In this document: positions 52,808 through 61,865 of the stretch, in pieces
Layout: the number at the start of each line of letters is the position of its first letter
Numbering within the stretch: the stretch's first letter is position 1
Origin: Tsukamurella sp. 1534
Lineage (GTDB): Bacteria > Actinomycetota > Actinomycetes > Mycobacteriales > Mycobacteriaceae
Length of the DNA: 64,000 nucleotides
Direction: 5' to 3'
Assembly: GCF_000312385.1 (NCBI RefSeq)
Contig: NZ_HE997626.1
Span: forward strand, 2,454,405-2,518,404
Made by a program: the position numbers and the translations under genes
Notes under the pieces: model-generated
Seen by the model: the letters and a program-made list of their open reading frames with translations, nothing else
Told to the model about the DNA's origin: nothing
Database searches by the model: none

Positions 52808-53605
52808 TCACGGATTGAGACGTCGCAGCACATAGGGGTGCAGTGCCGGGTTCGCGGCGATCGCCGAACCACCGTGCGGGCCGGGCGCACCGTCGTACCC
52901 CGTGAACACGCCCCCGGCCTCTCGGACCAGGATCTCCACGGCGGCCAGGTCCCAGAGCGACACCTCGGGTTCCGCCGCGACGTCCACGGCACCCTCGGCC
53001 ACCAGGCAGTAGCTCCAGAAGTCGCCGTAACCGCGCAGGCGCCACGCGTCGTCCGCCAGGGCCAGGAACCGGGCCCGCGCCTCGCGGTCCGCGAAGTAGG
53101 AGAGGTCGGAGAAGGAGATGCTCGCGTCCGCGATCTCGGAGACGGCGGACACGCGGATCCGACGGGGCTCGCCACCGTCGAACACGACGAACGCGCCGCC
53201 GCCCGCCGAGGCGTACCACCGGCGGCGCAGCGCGGGCGCGGACACCACGCCGGCCACCGGCACGCCGTCCTCGAGCAGCGCGATGAGCGTCGACCACACG
53301 GGCACGGACCGCACGTAGTTCTTGGTGCCGTCGATCGGATCGATCACCCACTGCCGCCCCGAGAACACCGCGTCGCCGCCGAACTCCTCGCCGAGCACCG
53401 CGTCGTCCGGGCGGTCCGCGGCCAGGCGCTCGCGCAGCGCCGTCTCGGTGGCGAGGTCCGCGTCCGAGACCGGAGTGAGGTCCGGTTTGGCGTCCACCCG
53501 GAGATCGAGCGCGCCGAAGCGCGCCATGGTGATCGAGTCGGCCAGGTCCGCGAGGGCCAGGGCGAGAACGAGATCGGAGGAGGGGTTCGACGGTGCGCTC
53601 GACAT
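52808..53605 (-). CDS. hisN: histidinol-phosphatase HisN (inositol monophosphatase fold)
   Basis: A 265-residue Mg2+-dependent phosphatase. It has the IMPase motifs [16 protein letters not shown] and, near the C-terminus, [21 protein letters not shown]. Actinobacteria use this fold as histidinol-phosphate phosphatase in histidine synthesis (Rv3137 is the positional match). The gene is leaderless: minus-strand TACCTT lies 6 bases before the ATG at 53605. It reads towards the fadE operon and is divergent from the DUF3592 gene. Confidence 0.88.
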   Translation of the reverse strand: MSSAPSNPSSDLVLALALADLADSITMARFGALDLRVDAKPDLTPVSDADLATETALRERLAADRPDDAVLGEEFGGDAVFSGRQWVIDPIDGTKNYVRSVPVWSTLIALLEDGVPVAGVVSAPALRRRWYASAGGGAFVVFDGGEPRRIRVSAVSEIADASISFSDLSYFADREARARFLALADDAWRLRGYGDFWSYCLVAEGAVDVAAEPEVSLWDLAAVEILVREAGGVFTGYDGAPGPHGGSAIAANPALHPYVLRRLNP

Positions 53606-53611
53606 ACGAGC

Positions 53612-53617
53612 AAGGTA
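53612..53617 (-). promoter_or_regulatory. -10 element, leaderless hisN
   Basis: Minus-strand TACCTT, 6 bases before the ATG at 53605. Confidence 0.5.
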
Positions 53618-53689
53618 CCCACCGGGCCCGGTGCGCGGGTCACCGCGCGTCCGATCGTCGCGCGGGCCTCACCCCGCCGGGTCGATCGC

Positions 53690-53695
53690 TAATCT
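53690..53695 (+). promoter_or_regulatory. -10 element, leaderless DUF3592-like gene
   Basis: TAATCT, 6 bases before the ATG at 53702; one of the clearest -10 matches in the window. Confidence 0.55.
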
Positions 53696-53701
53696 GGGCG
53701 T

Positions 53702-54094
53702 ATGGAGCTGATCTGGATCGCGATTCTCGGGGTGATTCTCGCGGCGCTCGTCATGGGCTGGCGGCGCTCGCGGAAGGTGGTCGCGGGCACGGCGGTGGCG
53801 GGGCCCGGTATGGAGGACGGTGTCCTCACCATCAGCGGGGTGACCGAACGGCCGGACGACGCGGACCAGAACGGCCAGGCGTTCGCCACCATCTCCGGCA
53901 GCATCACCGGGCCCAGCGCGCGGCCCACGCAGGTGTACCGCCGGCTCGTCATGGATTTCGGTCAGCGCTGGCCGGAGGTGGGTGATCAACTGCCCGTGTA
54001 CTACAAGGTGGGCAAGGTCGAGACCTCCTGGGAGGTCGGGAGCCTAACCCCGCCACCGGACTCGTACGGCCCGCCCGAGCAGTATCCTGGATAA
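53702..54094 (+). CDS. small membrane-anchored protein (DUF3592-like)
   Basis: A 130-residue protein with one N-terminal transmembrane helix (about 3-19) and a soluble beta-rich remainder ([22 protein letters not shown], then [14 protein letters not shown]) resembling DUF3592 domains. Function is unknown. Leaderless promoter. It ends 2 bases before prfB, whose own -10 lies inside its last codons, so prfB may be read both from here and separately. Confidence 0.75.
   Translation: MELIWIAILGVILAALVMGWRRSRKVVAGTAVAGPGMEDGVLTISGVTERPDDADQNGQAFATISGSITGPSARPTQVYRRLVMDFGQRWPEVGDQLPVYYKVGKVETSWEVGSLTPPPDSYGPPEQYPG
54083..54088 (+). promoter_or_regulatory. -10 element, leaderless prfB
   Basis: TATCCT inside the end of the preceding gene, 8 bases before the GTG at 54097. 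Confidence 0.4.
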
Positions 54095-54096
54095 CT

Positions 54097-55212
54097 GTGC
54101 ATCCTGACGTGACCGCAGACATCGAGAGCCTCGAGACCACCCTCCGGACAGTGGAGAAGGTGATCGATCTCGAGGAGCTGGGACGCCGGGTCGACGAGCT
54201 CGAGCAGAAGGCGTCCGACCCCGACCTCTGGAACGATCAGGCCAACGCCCAGCAGGTCACGAGCGAGCTCTCGCACGCCCAGTCCGAGCTGCGCCGCGTG
54301 ACGGACCTGCGGCAGCGCCTCGACGACCTGCCCGTCCTCTACGAGCTGGCCGAGGCGGAGGAGGGCGACGATCGTGCGGTCGCGCTCGAGGACGCCGACG
54401 GCGACCGCGCGCAGTTGCGCTCGGAGATCGAGGCCATGGAAGTGAAGACCATGCTCTCGGGCGAGTACGACCACCGCGACGCACTGGTGAACATCCGCGC
54501 GGGCGCGGGCGGCGTGGACGCCGCGGACTGGGCCGAGATGCTCATGCGCATGTACGTGCGCTGGGCCGAGAAGCACGGCTACGGCGTGGAGGTCTACGAC
54601 ACCAGCTACGCCGAGGAGGCGGGCCTGAAGTCCGCGACGTTCGCCGTCAAGACCGACTACGCCTACGGCACCCTCTCCGTGGAGATGGGCACGCACCGGC
54701 TCGTGCGGATCAGCCCGTTCGACAACCAGGGCCGCCGCCAGACCTCCTTCGCCGAGGTCGAGGTGCTGCCCGTGGTGGAGACCACCGACCACATCGACAT
54801 CGACGAGAACGAGGTGCGCGTCGACGTGTACCGCAGCTCGGGTCCCGGCGGTCAGTCGGTCAACACCACCGACTCCGCGGTCCGGCTGACCCACGTCCCC
54901 ACGGGCATCGTGGTGACCTGCCAGAACGAGAAGAGCCAGCTGCAGAACAAGGTCTCGGCCATGAAGGTGCTGCAGGCCAAGCTGCTCGAGCGCAAGCGCC
55001 AGGAGGAGCGGGCCCAGATGGACGCGCTCAAGACGAACGAGGGTGCGTCCTGGGGCAACCAGATGCGCTCGTACGTGCTGCACCCGTACCAGATGGTCAA
55101 GGACCTGCGGACCAACTACGAGGTGAACAACCCGTCGGGCGTGCTCGACGGTGACCTCGACGGCTTCATCGAGGCCGGCATCCGGTGGCGGATGAGGGGC
55201 GATGACGAGTAG
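54097..55212 (+). CDS. prfB: peptide chain release factor 2
   Basis: A 371-residue class I release factor. The stop-codon reading tripeptide SPF ([12 protein letters not shown]) marks RF2 (UGA/UAA) and the peptidyl-hydrolysis GGQ is in [19 protein letters not shown]. The frame is continuous from GTG 54097, so there is no programmed +1 frameshift of the E. coli type. It overlaps the mechanosensitive-channel gene by 11 bases and begins the prfB-mscS-ftsEX-smpB-ssrA block of translation and division genes. Confidence 0.95.
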   Translation: MHPDVTADIESLETTLRTVEKVIDLEELGRRVDELEQKASDPDLWNDQANAQQVTSELSHAQSELRRVTDLRQRLDDLPVLYELAEAEEGDDRAVALEDADGDRAQLRSEIEAMEVKTMLSGEYDHRDALVNIRAGAGGVDAADWAEMLMRMYVRWAEKHGYGVEVYDTSYAEEAGLKSATFAVKTDYAYGTLSVEMGTHRLVRISPFDNQGRRQTSFAEVEVLPVVETTDHIDIDENEVRVDVYRSSGPGGQSVNTTDSAVRLTHVPTGIVVTCQNEKSQLQNKVSAMKVLQAKLLERKRQEERAQMDALKTNEGASWGNQMRSYVLHPYQMVKDLRTNYEVNNPSGVLDGDLDGFIEAGIRWRMRGDDE

Positions 55213-56122
55213 CGCGCTCCTGGCCGGCGTCTTCGACCTCCCGTCCACGGCGGGCTGGCGACTACTGCTGTTCCACCGCATCCTGCCGGTGCTGCTGTGG
55301 CTGATCGCCGCCGTCCTGGCCAACCGGTTCGTCAACTGGGCGTCCGCGCGGGTCACCATGCGCATCGACGCGCAGTTCGCGCACAGCGATTCGCTGGTCC
55401 GTTCCGAATCGGCGAAGCACCAGCACGCGCTGATCCAGGTGGTCAGCTGGGTCGCGATCGCGATCATCTACCTGTTCACCAGCTATCAGATCGTCACGGC
55501 GCTGGGCGTGCCGATCAACGCGCTGGTCGCCCCGGCCACCATCATCGGCGCGGCACTGGGCTTCGGCGCGCAGCGCGTGGTGCAGGACCTGCTGGCGGGG
55601 TTCTTCCTCATCACCGAGCGGCAGTACGGCTTCGGCGACGTGGTGAACCTCGCGCTGGTCGGCGGTTCCGAGGCGGAGGGCACCGTCGAGGACGTGACGC
55701 TGCGCGTGACCAAGCTGCGCAACACCGACGGCGAGGTGATCACCGTGCCCAACGGCCAGGTGGTCAAGGCCACCAACCTGTCCAAGGACTGGGCGCGCGC
55801 CGTGGTCGACATCCCGCTGCCGAAGACCGTCGACATGGGGAAGGTCAACCCGCTCCTGCACCGCGTGGGGGAGCGCGCGGCCACCGACCCGCGGCTGTCC
55901 ACCCTGCTGCTCGACAAGCCCACGGTGATGGGCGTCGAATCGATCGACCTCAGCCAGGTCAACGTGCGGATGGTCGCGCGGACCCTGCCCGGCAAGCAGT
56001 TCGAGGTGGGGCGCAACCTGCGCGAGCGCATCGTCCGCAGCCTCGCCACCGCGGGCATCGACGTGGACCCGGTCACCGACACCGTCGAGGACGCGGCCGA
56101 GGGGGAGGTGGCGTCGAAGTGA
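55202..56122 (+). CDS. MscS-type mechanosensitive channel
   Basis: A 306-residue small-conductance mechanosensitive-channel-like protein (Rv3104c position). Three N-terminal hydrophobic helices (about 20-38, 75-95, 98-118) lead into the MscS beta domain with the family run [20 protein letters not shown], then [12 protein letters not shown] and [14 protein letters not shown] with VPNGQVV. It would relieve turgor in the inner membrane. Its start lies inside prfB and its stop overlaps the following gene by 4 bases. Confidence 0.9.
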   Translation: MTSSALLAGVFDLPSTAGWRLLLFHRILPVLLWLIAAVLANRFVNWASARVTMRIDAQFAHSDSLVRSESAKHQHALIQVVSWVAIAIIYLFTSYQIVTALGVPINALVAPATIIGAALGFGAQRVVQDLLAGFFLITERQYGFGDVVNLALVGGSEAEGTVEDVTLRVTKLRNTDGEVITVPNGQVVKATNLSKDWARAVVDIPLPKTVDMGKVNPLLHRVGERAATDPRLSTLLLDKPTVMGVESIDLSQVNVRMVARTLPGKQFEVGRNLRERIVRSLATAGIDVDPVTDTVEDAAEGEVASK

Positions 56123-56724
56123 CCGACCCCCGCGACCCGCGGAACGACGGGCCGAAGCCCGACGCCCCGACCGAGAAGATCGAGGCCGCCACGCAGAAGC
56201 TCGACGGCTCGGCGGTGAAGCCGCCGGAGGAGCAGGGCGCCGCCAAGCGCCTCTCACCGCCGCTGTGGGACCGGCTTCCCAAGCACATCCCGCACACCCG
56301 GGCCCGCACCAGCACCGTGATCCTGCTCGTCCTGTTCGTGCTGCTGCTCTGGTGGTACCTCACGCTGCGGGACGAGTTCGTCCCCATCGAGGAGCAGAAG
56401 ACCGGCAAGCCCGCGGCGACCTCGTCGGAGACGCAGGCTCCCGTGCGGCCCGAGACCACCGATTCGCGGACGCCGTGGACCGAGTCGAGCCCGGCGCCGT
56501 CGTCGAGGGCGGGCACCAGCGGTTCGACGGTGCCCTCCGGCGCGTCCGCCACGGGGGTCCCGTCCGGGGACCGCGAATCGACCGACGGCGCACCGTCGAG
56601 CGGGACGACGACGGCGAACGGGATCCCGATCCCGGGCATCGGCACGGTGCCCCTGCCGACCCGGCCGGGCCAGGGCGAACCGTCCACGGGCGGCGCACCG
56701 ACGACGGCGGCTCCCGCGGCCTGA
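56119..56724 (+). CDS. Pro/Ser/Thr-rich single-pass membrane protein (Rv3103c-like)
   Basis: A 201-residue protein: a charged cytoplasmic N-terminus (1-70), one transmembrane helix (about 74-92, TVILLVLFVLLLWWYL) and a low-complexity extracellular tail rich in Pro, Ser, Thr and Gly. M. tuberculosis has a proline-rich membrane protein (Rv3103c) between mscS and ftsE in the same place. Function is unknown, perhaps wall-spanning. GTG start in a GTGA overlap with the mscS stop. Confidence 0.8.
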   Translation: MTDPRDPRNDGPKPDAPTEKIEAATQKLDGSAVKPPEEQGAAKRLSPPLWDRLPKHIPHTRARTSTVILLVLFVLLLWWYLTLRDEFVPIEEQKTGKPAATSSETQAPVRPETTDSRTPWTESSPAPSSRAGTSGSTVPSGASATGVPSGDRESTDGAPSSGTTTANGIPIPGIGTVPLPTRPGQGEPSTGGAPTTAAPAA

Positions 56725-56737
56725 GCTCACCGGTGGT

Positions 56738-56743
56738 TACACT
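56738..56743 (+). promoter_or_regulatory. -10 element, leaderless ftsE
   Basis: TACACT, 8 bases before the GTG at 56752. Confidence 0.5.
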
Positions 56744-56751
56744 GGGCGACC

Positions 56752-57441
56752 GTGATCACGCTCCAGAACGTCACTATGAAATACAAGGCGTCGGCCCGGC
56801 CGGCGCTCAACGATCTGTCGTTGCAGATCGGTAAGGGGGAGTTCGCTTTCCTCATCGGACCGTCGGGTTCGGGCAAGTCGACGTTCTTCCGGCTGCTGCT
56901 CAAGGAGGACAGGCCGACCACCGGCGACGTGTACGTCGGCGACTTCCACGTGAACAAGCTGTCCGGGCGCCGCGTTCCGCTGCTCCGGCAGTCGATGGGG
57001 TGCGTGTTCCAGGACTTCCGGCTGCTCCAGCAGAAGACGGTGGCGGAGAACGTGGCGTTCGCGCTCGAGGTGATCGGCAAGTCCCGCACCGTGATCGACC
57101 GCACGGTGCCGCAGGTGCTCGACTACGTGGGGCTCGGTGGCAAGGCGGACCGGATGCCCGACGAGCTGTCGGGCGGCGAGAAGCAGCGCGTCGCGATCGC
57201 GCGCGCCATCGCCAACCGCCCGCTGGTGCTGCTCGCCGACGAGCCCACCGGCAACCTCGACCCCGACACCTCGGCGGAGATCGTGGACGTGCTGGACCGG
57301 ATCAACCGGGCCGGGACCACCGTGGTCATGGCCACACACGACCGCCACATCGTCGACTCGATGCGCCGCCGCGTCATCGAGTTCCGACTGGGCGAGATGG
57401 TGCGCGACGACGCCACCGGCGTCTACGGCCTGGGCCGCTGA
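56752..57441 (+). CDS. ftsE: cell-division ABC ATPase FtsE
   Basis: A 229-residue ABC ATPase. Walker [11 protein letters not shown]-loop VFQDF, signature [14 protein letters not shown], Walker [12 protein letters not shown] and H-loop ATHD are all intact. With FtsX it transmits cytosolic ATP hydrolysis to periplasmic peptidoglycan hydrolases (RipC in mycobacteria) at the septum. GTG start, probably leaderless. FtsX follows after 39 bases. Confidence 0.97.
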   Translation: MITLQNVTMKYKASARPALNDLSLQIGKGEFAFLIGPSGSGKSTFFRLLLKEDRPTTGDVYVGDFHVNKLSGRRVPLLRQSMGCVFQDFRLLQQKTVAENVAFALEVIGKSRTVIDRTVPQVLDYVGLGGKADRMPDELSGGEKQRVAIARAIANRPLVLLADEPTGNLDPDTSAEIVDVLDRINRAGTTVVMATHDRHIVDSMRRRVIEFRLGEMVRDDATGVYGLGR

Positions 57442-57480
57442 CGCGCAGACGATCGAGACGAATCGAAGGACTGATTTCGA

Positions 57481-58386
57481 GTGCGTGCCAGCTTCATCAC
57501 CAGCGAGGTCCTCACGGGCCTGCGCCGGAACGTGAGCATGACCATCGCCATGATCCTCACCACCGCCATCTCGCTGGGCCTCTTCGGCGGCGGGCTGCTG
57601 GTGGTGCGTATGGCCGATAAGAGCCAGGACATCTTCCTGCAGCGGGTGGAGATCCAGGTGTTCGTCGACGACAAGGTCGCCGCCGAGGATCCGAACTGCC
57701 AGAAGGAGACGTGCCAGGCGATCGAGGCCAAGATCAAGCAGCAGTCCGGCGTCGACTCCGTGGACTACATCTCCCAGGACGAGGCCCTGGAGACGGCGAA
57801 GACCAAGACCTTCGCCGGGCAGCCCGAGCTCGCAGACCTGGTGCGACCCGGCGTGCTGCCGGCGTCGTTCAAGGTGCGCGTCGAGGACGAGAACAAGTTC
57901 TCCGCGGTGATCGACGCGGTCAAGGCGCAGCCGGGGGTGGCCGGCGTTCAGGACCAGCGCGAGCTGGTCGAGAGGGTGTTCTCCGTGCTCAACGGCGCCC
58001 GGAACGCCGCCTTCTTCGTCGCCCTGATCCAGGCCGTCGCGGCGGTCCTGCTGATCGCGAACATGGTCCAGGTCGCGGCGTACACGCGCAGGACGGAAGT
58101 GTCGATCATGCGGCTCGTGGGCGCCTCCCGCTGGTACACCCAGCTGCCGTTCCTGTTGGAGGCCGTGCTCGCCGCGGTGATCGGCGCCGGCCTCGCCGTG
58201 GCCGGCCTGTTCGTGGGCAAGGGGCTGTTCTTCGACAAGGCGCTGCGTGAGCTCTACGGCGTGAACATCCTGGCGCGGATCACCAACACCGATGTGCTCC
58301 TCGTGTCTCCCTGGCTCATCGTGGTCGGCGCCGGGATGGCGGCGCTGACGGGGTACGTGACCCTCCGCTTCTACGTCCGCGAGTAG
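57481..58386 (+). CDS. ftsX: cell-division protein FtsX
   Basis: A 301-residue permease-like subunit with four transmembrane helices (about 22-45, 175-200, 220-245, 272-292) and an extracellular domain between helices 1 and 2 (about 46-170) that binds the hydrolase. It carries the FtsX start RASFITSEVLTGLRRNVSM and the helix-2 run RRTEVSIMRLVGASRWY. The extracellular domain contains a Cys pair (NCQKETC), a likely disulfide. GTG start. A hairpin terminator closes the ftsEX unit. Confidence 0.96.
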   Translation: MRASFITSEVLTGLRRNVSMTIAMILTTAISLGLFGGGLLVVRMADKSQDIFLQRVEIQVFVDDKVAAEDPNCQKETCQAIEAKIKQQSGVDSVDYISQDEALETAKTKTFAGQPELADLVRPGVLPASFKVRVEDENKFSAVIDAVKAQPGVAGVQDQRELVERVFSVLNGARNAAFFVALIQAVAAVLLIANMVQVAAYTRRTEVSIMRLVGASRWYTQLPFLLEAVLAAVIGAGLAVAGLFVGKGLFFDKALRELYGVNILARITNTDVLLVSPWLIVVGAGMAALTGYVTLRFYVRE

Positions 58387-58398
58387 CGGCGGTCGTGA

Positions 58399-58425
58399 CC
58401 GGGGAGGCGAAACTCGCTTCCCCGG
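58399..58425 (+). terminator. terminator after ftsX
   Basis: A 12-bp stem, CCGGGGAGGCGA with TCGCTTCCCCGG (one GU pair), around a 3-base AAC loop, 12 bases past the ftsX stop. Confidence 0.7.
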
Positions 58426-58444
58426 CACCGTCGGGCGACCGTAG

Positions 58445-58463
58445 ACTGGACTGGTTGTCCAGT
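58445..58463 (+). promoter_or_regulatory. dyad in smpB upstream region
   Basis: ACTGGAC-TGGTT-GTCCAGT, perfect 7-bp arms, overlapping TAGACT (58442-58447), a plausible smpB -10. It may be an operator or a hairpin at the 5' end of the smpB mRNA. Confidence 0.35.
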
Positions 58464-58518
58464 TCCGTGTCCGGGCTCGTCGCCCGGTCCCGTAGGTGTT
58501 CGAAAGGAAGGTCGCGTC

Positions 58519-58998
58519 GTGGCGAAGGAGAAGGGTCGCTCGGTGATCGCCAGCAACCGCAAGGCCCGCCACAACTACGCCGTTCTCGACACCTTCGAGG
58601 CCGGCGTGGTGCTGGTCGGGACCGAGGTCAAGGCGCTGCGCGACGGCAAGGCGTCGCTCGTGGACGCGTACGCCACGATCGACGACGGCGAGGTCTGGCT
58701 GCGCGGCCTGCACATCCCGGAGTACGGGAACGGGTCCTGGACCAACCACACCCCGCGGCGCACGCGGAAGCTGCTGCTGCACCGCCGCCAGATCGACATG
58801 CTGACCGGCAAGGTCCGCGAGGGCAACCTGACCCTGGTGCCGCTGTCGATGTACTTCAGCGACGGTCGGGTCAAGGTGGAGCTCGCGCTCGCCAAGGGCA
58901 AGCAGGACTACGACAAGCGGCAGGACATCGCCCGCCGCACCGCCGAGCGCGAGCTGGTCCGTGAGCTGGGCCGGCGCGTCAAGGGCATGCGCGGCTGA
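58519..58998 (+). CDS. smpB: SsrA-binding protein SmpB
   Basis: A 159-residue OB-fold protein that delivers tmRNA to stalled ribosomes. Family blocks visible: [55 protein letters not shown] and the basic C-terminal tail [17 protein letters not shown] that forms a helix in the mRNA channel. GTG 58519 is preceded by AAAGGAAGG. It lies 350 bases upstream of its RNA partner ssrA. Confidence 0.97.
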   Translation: MAKEKGRSVIASNRKARHNYAVLDTFEAGVVLVGTEVKALRDGKASLVDAYATIDDGEVWLRGLHIPEYGNGSWTNHTPRRTRKLLLHRRQIDMLTGKVREGNLTLVPLSMYFSDGRVKVELALAKGKQDYDKRQDIARRTAERELVRELGRRVKGMRG

Positions 58999-59123
58999 GC
59001 TGCGATTCTCCCTCTGTTTCACGTCCGTACGGCGTGGCGCGTTGTGTCGCGTTCGCCGGAGTTCTTCAATGGTTACAGAGTTGCTGATGTGACTCTTGTG
59101 ACTCAAGTGAGGAGCGGATCGCG

Positions 59124-59243
59124 ATGAGCGTCGAGAACAAGGCCAAGATCACGTCCTGGGCACGTCGAGTGGGCGCGGTGCTGATCACCGTGCTCGCGAA
59201 CATGAGTGCCTCCACCGCCAGTACCCGCCTGCGCCTGGTCTGA
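59124..59243 (+). CDS. small ORF, 39-residue amphipathic/hydrophobic peptide
   Basis: ATG 59124 is preceded by GAGGAG 9 bases upstream, and the frame encodes a 39-residue peptide. A charged N-terminus (MSVENKAKITSWARR) is followed by a hydrophobic stretch (VGAVLITVLANM) and a Ser/Thr/Arg tail. The gap between smpB and ssrA is otherwise empty. The good RBS, start and membrane-active look suggest a real small protein, but without homologues at hand this stays a candidate. Confidence 0.45.
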   Translation: MSVENKAKITSWARRVGAVLITVLANMSASTASTRLRLV

Positions 59244-59350
59244 CCGCACGCGTTCGCCCACCGAGAAAAGGGGTGGACGCGGGCCCGTCGAGATGGAGTA
59301 CCCTGGAGTCTCCACCCCGCAAGGAGTGGGCTCCGCGGAAGCGGCGATGA

Positions 59351-59717
59351 GGGGCCGATCGGTTTCGACTTCGTTTGTTGACGCGGGGGAAGCGTGCCGG
59401 TGCAGGCTGGAGACCACCGTAAGCGTCGCGGCAACCAATTAAGCGCCGATTCCAATCAGCGCGACTTCGCTCTCGCTGCCTAAGCAGCCAGGCGAGTCTG
59501 TCAGCCCGGGTTCGCCCTCGGCCCGGTCACTGGCATCAGCTAGAGGGATCACCTCACGGTGCGGTCGCGGCATCGTGAGGGACATCAAACAGCGACTGGG
59601 ATCGTCATCCCGGCTCGTCCGTGAGACCGGGAGATCCGAGTAGAGACACAGCGGACTGCGCACGGAGAAGCCCCGTAGAAATGACGGAGGACCCGGGTTC
59701 AATTCCCGGCGGCTCCA
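59351..59717 (+). ncRNA. ssrA: tmRNA
   Basis: Acceptor stem 5' GGGGCCG pairs with 3' CGGCTCC (one GU), followed by discriminator A at 59717. The 5' GATCGGTTTCGAC and 3' GGTTCAATTCCCGGC T-arm are diagnostic. The tag frame runs from resume codon GCC at 59445 to TAA at 59481-59483 and encodes ADSNQRDFALAA, close to the mycobacterial tag. CCA is not encoded. It rescues stalled ribosomes with SmpB and marks products for ClpXP-type degradation. Confidence 0.96.
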
Positions 59718-59724
59718 CAGGACG

Positions 59725-59751
59725 GCGCCCCCGACCACCGGTCGGGGGCGC
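59725..59751 (+). terminator. terminator after ssrA
   Basis: A perfect 11-bp stem, GCGCCCCCGAC with GTCGGGGGCGC, loop CACCG, followed by TTCG. Confidence 0.85.
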
Positions 59752-59848
59752 TTCGTCGTCGTGGGGGTCGTCGGCGGATCGACGGGCGGCCGCCCAGAAT
59801 CTGTAGAACAAGTTCTAACAATCGCGTCCCTTCCGGGGTGACAGCGGT

Positions 59849-59854
59849 TATTGT
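59849..59854 (+). promoter_or_regulatory. -10 element, leaderless lipase gene
   Basis: TATTGT, 8 bases before the ATG at 59863. Confidence 0.45.
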
Positions 59855-59862
59855 CAGCGAAC

Positions 59863-60816
59863 ATGAACCTGCGTTCCGTACTGCGCCGGACGGTGGCGGC
59901 CGCATCGTCGGCGATCCTGCTCGCCGGGCTCGCCGCGCCGGCCCAGGCCGAGCCCCTGCCCGAGAACTACAACTTCTTCGGCGGCATCCCGTTCGAGCTG
60001 TCCAACCCCAACGGCTCGCTGCCGGGGACCAACGACTACTCCTGCACGCCCACGGCGAAACACCCGAATCCGGTCGTGCTCGTGCACGGGACGGGCGGCG
60101 GCTCGCAGACCAACTGGGGTGCCTACGCGCCGCTGCTCAAGAACAACGGCTACTGCGTGTTCAGCTTCACCTACGGTGCCCTGCCGGGCGCGCCGTGGCC
60201 GGTCAACCAGATCGGCGGGACCCGGCCACTGGCACAGAGCGCGCAGCAGCTCAAAGGCACGGTGGAACGCGTTCTGAAAGCGACGGGCGCGAAGAAGGTG
60301 GACCTGATCGGCCACTCGCAGGGCACGCTGATGCCCTCGTACTACGTGAAGAAGCTCGGCGGCGCGGGCACGGTGGGCAGGTACGTCTCCCTGGCGCCCC
60401 TGTGGCGCGGCACCGGGGGTGACCTCGGGCGCGCCGCGTCGGTGTTCGTCCGGGGCCTGAACATCCGCGATCCGTTCTTCCCGGTCTTCGAGTCGATCGG
60501 CGACATGCTCCCCGGATCGCGCTTCCTCGACGAGGTCTGGGCCGGTGGCACGCCCTACGCGAAGGGCGTGGAGTACACGAACATCTCCACCCGGTACGAC
60601 GAGCTCGTACTCCCGTACACGAGCGGTCAGCTCGACGGTCCGCCCGGAACGACGGTGCGCAACATCGTCGTCCAGGACACCTGCGGGCAGGACTTCTCGG
60701 ACCATCTGGCCATCGCGGGCTCGCGGCGCGCCGCCTACTTCGTGCTCAACGCGCTCGATCCGCAGCACCCGCGGCCGGTGCCCTGCTACGTGGTGCCGCC
60801 GTTCTTCGGTGCCTGA
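59863..60816 (+). CDS. secreted triacylglycerol lipase/esterase
   Basis: A 317-residue secreted alpha/beta hydrolase. Signal peptide 1-29 (RR near the start, cleavage after AQA). The oxyanion strand is VVLVHGTGGGSQTNW, the nucleophile elbow GHSQG, and the acid/base residues lie around RYDELV and DHLAIAG. Two Cys pairs (YSC...YC and DTC...PC) likely form disulfides. It resembles the class I.7/extracellular lipases of actinobacteria. Leaderless promoter. Its last 31 bases overlap the convergent CDF gene. Confidence 0.9.
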   Translation: MNLRSVLRRTVAAASSAILLAGLAAPAQAEPLPENYNFFGGIPFELSNPNGSLPGTNDYSCTPTAKHPNPVVLVHGTGGGSQTNWGAYAPLLKNNGYCVFSFTYGALPGAPWPVNQIGGTRPLAQSAQQLKGTVERVLKATGAKKVDLIGHSQGTLMPSYYVKKLGGAGTVGRYVSLAPLWRGTGGDLGRAASVFVRGLNIRDPFFPVFESIGDMLPGSRFLDEVWAGGTPYAKGVEYTNISTRYDELVLPYTSGQLDGPPGTTVRNIVVQDTCGQDFSDHLAIAGSRRAAYFVLNALDPQHPRPVPCYVVPPFFGA

Positions 60817-61775
60817 GGCGGCACCCGCAGCGTCATGGTCTCGGGCTCGGCGAGGATCGGCTCGCCGTGCTGCTCCCCGCAGTGCTCCTCCTCGCCGACG
60901 TGGTCCACCTGCAGCGTCGCGTGCTCGATGGCGTAGTCGTCGTGCAGCTTCGCGCTCACCGACGCGCGCACCGCGTGGCAGTCCGCGCCGGGGGTCACCA
61001 GGACGTGCGCGGAGAGCGCCGCCTGGCCGGAGGTGATCTCCCAGATGTGCAGGTCGTGCACCTCCTCGACGGCGGGCACGGTGGCGATGTCCTGGCCGAC
61101 CGAGGCCGGGTCGACGCCCTCGGGTGCGGCCTCGAGGAAGATCCGGCCGGAGGCCTTGACGAGGCCCCAGCCCGCCTTGAGCATGAGCGCGGCCACCACG
61201 AGGGCGGCGACGGCGTCCGCACGGCCCCATCCTGTGGTCCAGATGATCGCGCCGGCGATCGCGGTGGCGATGAACGCGTAGAGGTCGTTGAGGATGTGCT
61301 GGTACGCGCCCTCGACGTTGAGGCTGGTGCGGTTCGCCCGGCGGATGCACCAAGTGGCGGCGAGGTTCACCGCGCACCCGGCCAGTGCCGTGAAGAACAC
61401 GAGCCTGCCGTCGACGTCCGGCGGGGTGATCAGCCGCGAGACGCCCTCGTAGACGAAGAACGCCGCGAGCAGCAGCAGCGTGATGCCGTTGGCCTGGGCG
61501 GAGAGGATCTCGGCCCGCTTGAGCCCGAACGTGTAGCCGCCCTTGGCCGGCTTCGCGGAGATCCGGATGGCGACCAGCGCGAGCACGATCGCGGCGGCGT
61601 CGGTGAGCATGTGCGCCGCGTCGGTGATCAGGGCCAGCGAACTGGCGATGATGCCGATCGTCACCTCGATCGCCATGAAGGCGACGAGGAGCGCGAGCGC
61701 GATGCTCAGCCAGCGCTTGTCCGCGTCGGCCGACACCCCGTGATCGTGCCCCGCGTGCGAATGTCCCGCGCCCAT
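60786..61775 (-). CDS. cation diffusion facilitator (Zn2+/Cd2+/Co2+ exporter)
   Basis: A 329-residue CDF transporter of the CzcD/ZitB type. It has a His-rich N-terminus (HSHAGHDH), six transmembrane helices, and metal-site A residues in helix II (ITDAAHMLTDAAAI) and helix V (HILNDLYAF), i.e. the HD-HD set typical of zinc. A cytoplasmic C-terminal domain (about 210-310) has further His/Cys residues (EEEHCGEQHGEP). SD GGAGGGA precedes ATG 61775. The leader begins with a strong hairpin and the promoter lies at 61827-61856. Confidence 0.93.
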   Translation of the reverse strand: MGAGHSHAGHDHGVSADADKRWLSIALALLVAFMAIEVTIGIIASSLALITDAAHMLTDAAAIVLALVAIRISAKPAKGGYTFGLKRAEILSAQANGITLLLLAAFFVYEGVSRLITPPDVDGRLVFFTALAGCAVNLAATWCIRRANRTSLNVEGAYQHILNDLYAFIATAIAGAIIWTTGWGRADAVAALVVAALMLKAGWGLVKASGRIFLEAAPEGVDPASVGQDIATVPAVEEVHDLHIWEITSGQAALSAHVLVTPGADCHAVRASVSAKLHDDYAIEHATLQVDHVGEEEHCGEQHGEPILAEPETMTLRVPPQAPKNGGTT

Positions 61776-61796
61776 GCGACGTTCCCTCCGGTCATC

Positions 61797-61816
61797 GCCC
61801 GGGCTTCAGCCCGGGC
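61797..61816 (-). promoter_or_regulatory. 5' leader hairpin of CDF gene
   Basis: GCCCGGGC-N4-GCCCGGGC; each arm is itself palindromic. With the predicted start near 61820 the hairpin sits within the first few bases of the mRNA, before the SD. It could stabilise the 5' end or control translation. Confidence 0.5.
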
Positions 61817-61826
61817 ATCCGGGGGA

Positions 61827-61856
61827 ACGATACATTGTGACATTCGCATATAACAA
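61827..61856 (-). promoter_or_regulatory. promoter of CDF exporter gene
   Basis: Minus-strand TTGTTA (61856-61851), 18-base spacer, TATCGT (61832-61827). The spacer has the AT-rich TATGCGAATGTCACAATG. This is locally the most AT-rich stretch and could host an ArsR/SmtB- or MerR-type metal regulator; no clear dyad. Confidence 0.55.
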
Positions 61857-61865
61857 CAGCTGGGC

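Noticed and set aside
54060-54130. Programmed frameshift site at the start of prfB
   Set aside because: The RF2 frame is continuous from its GTG and there is no in-frame TGA near codon 25.
59660-59717. A tRNA-like 3' half (GGTTCAATTCCCGGC)
   Set aside because: It is the T-arm and acceptor of tmRNA; no matching separate tRNA 5' half exists.
59605-59905. Minus-strand frames over the 3' end of ssrA
   Set aside because: They lie on the tmRNA and its terminator; no RBS or domain.
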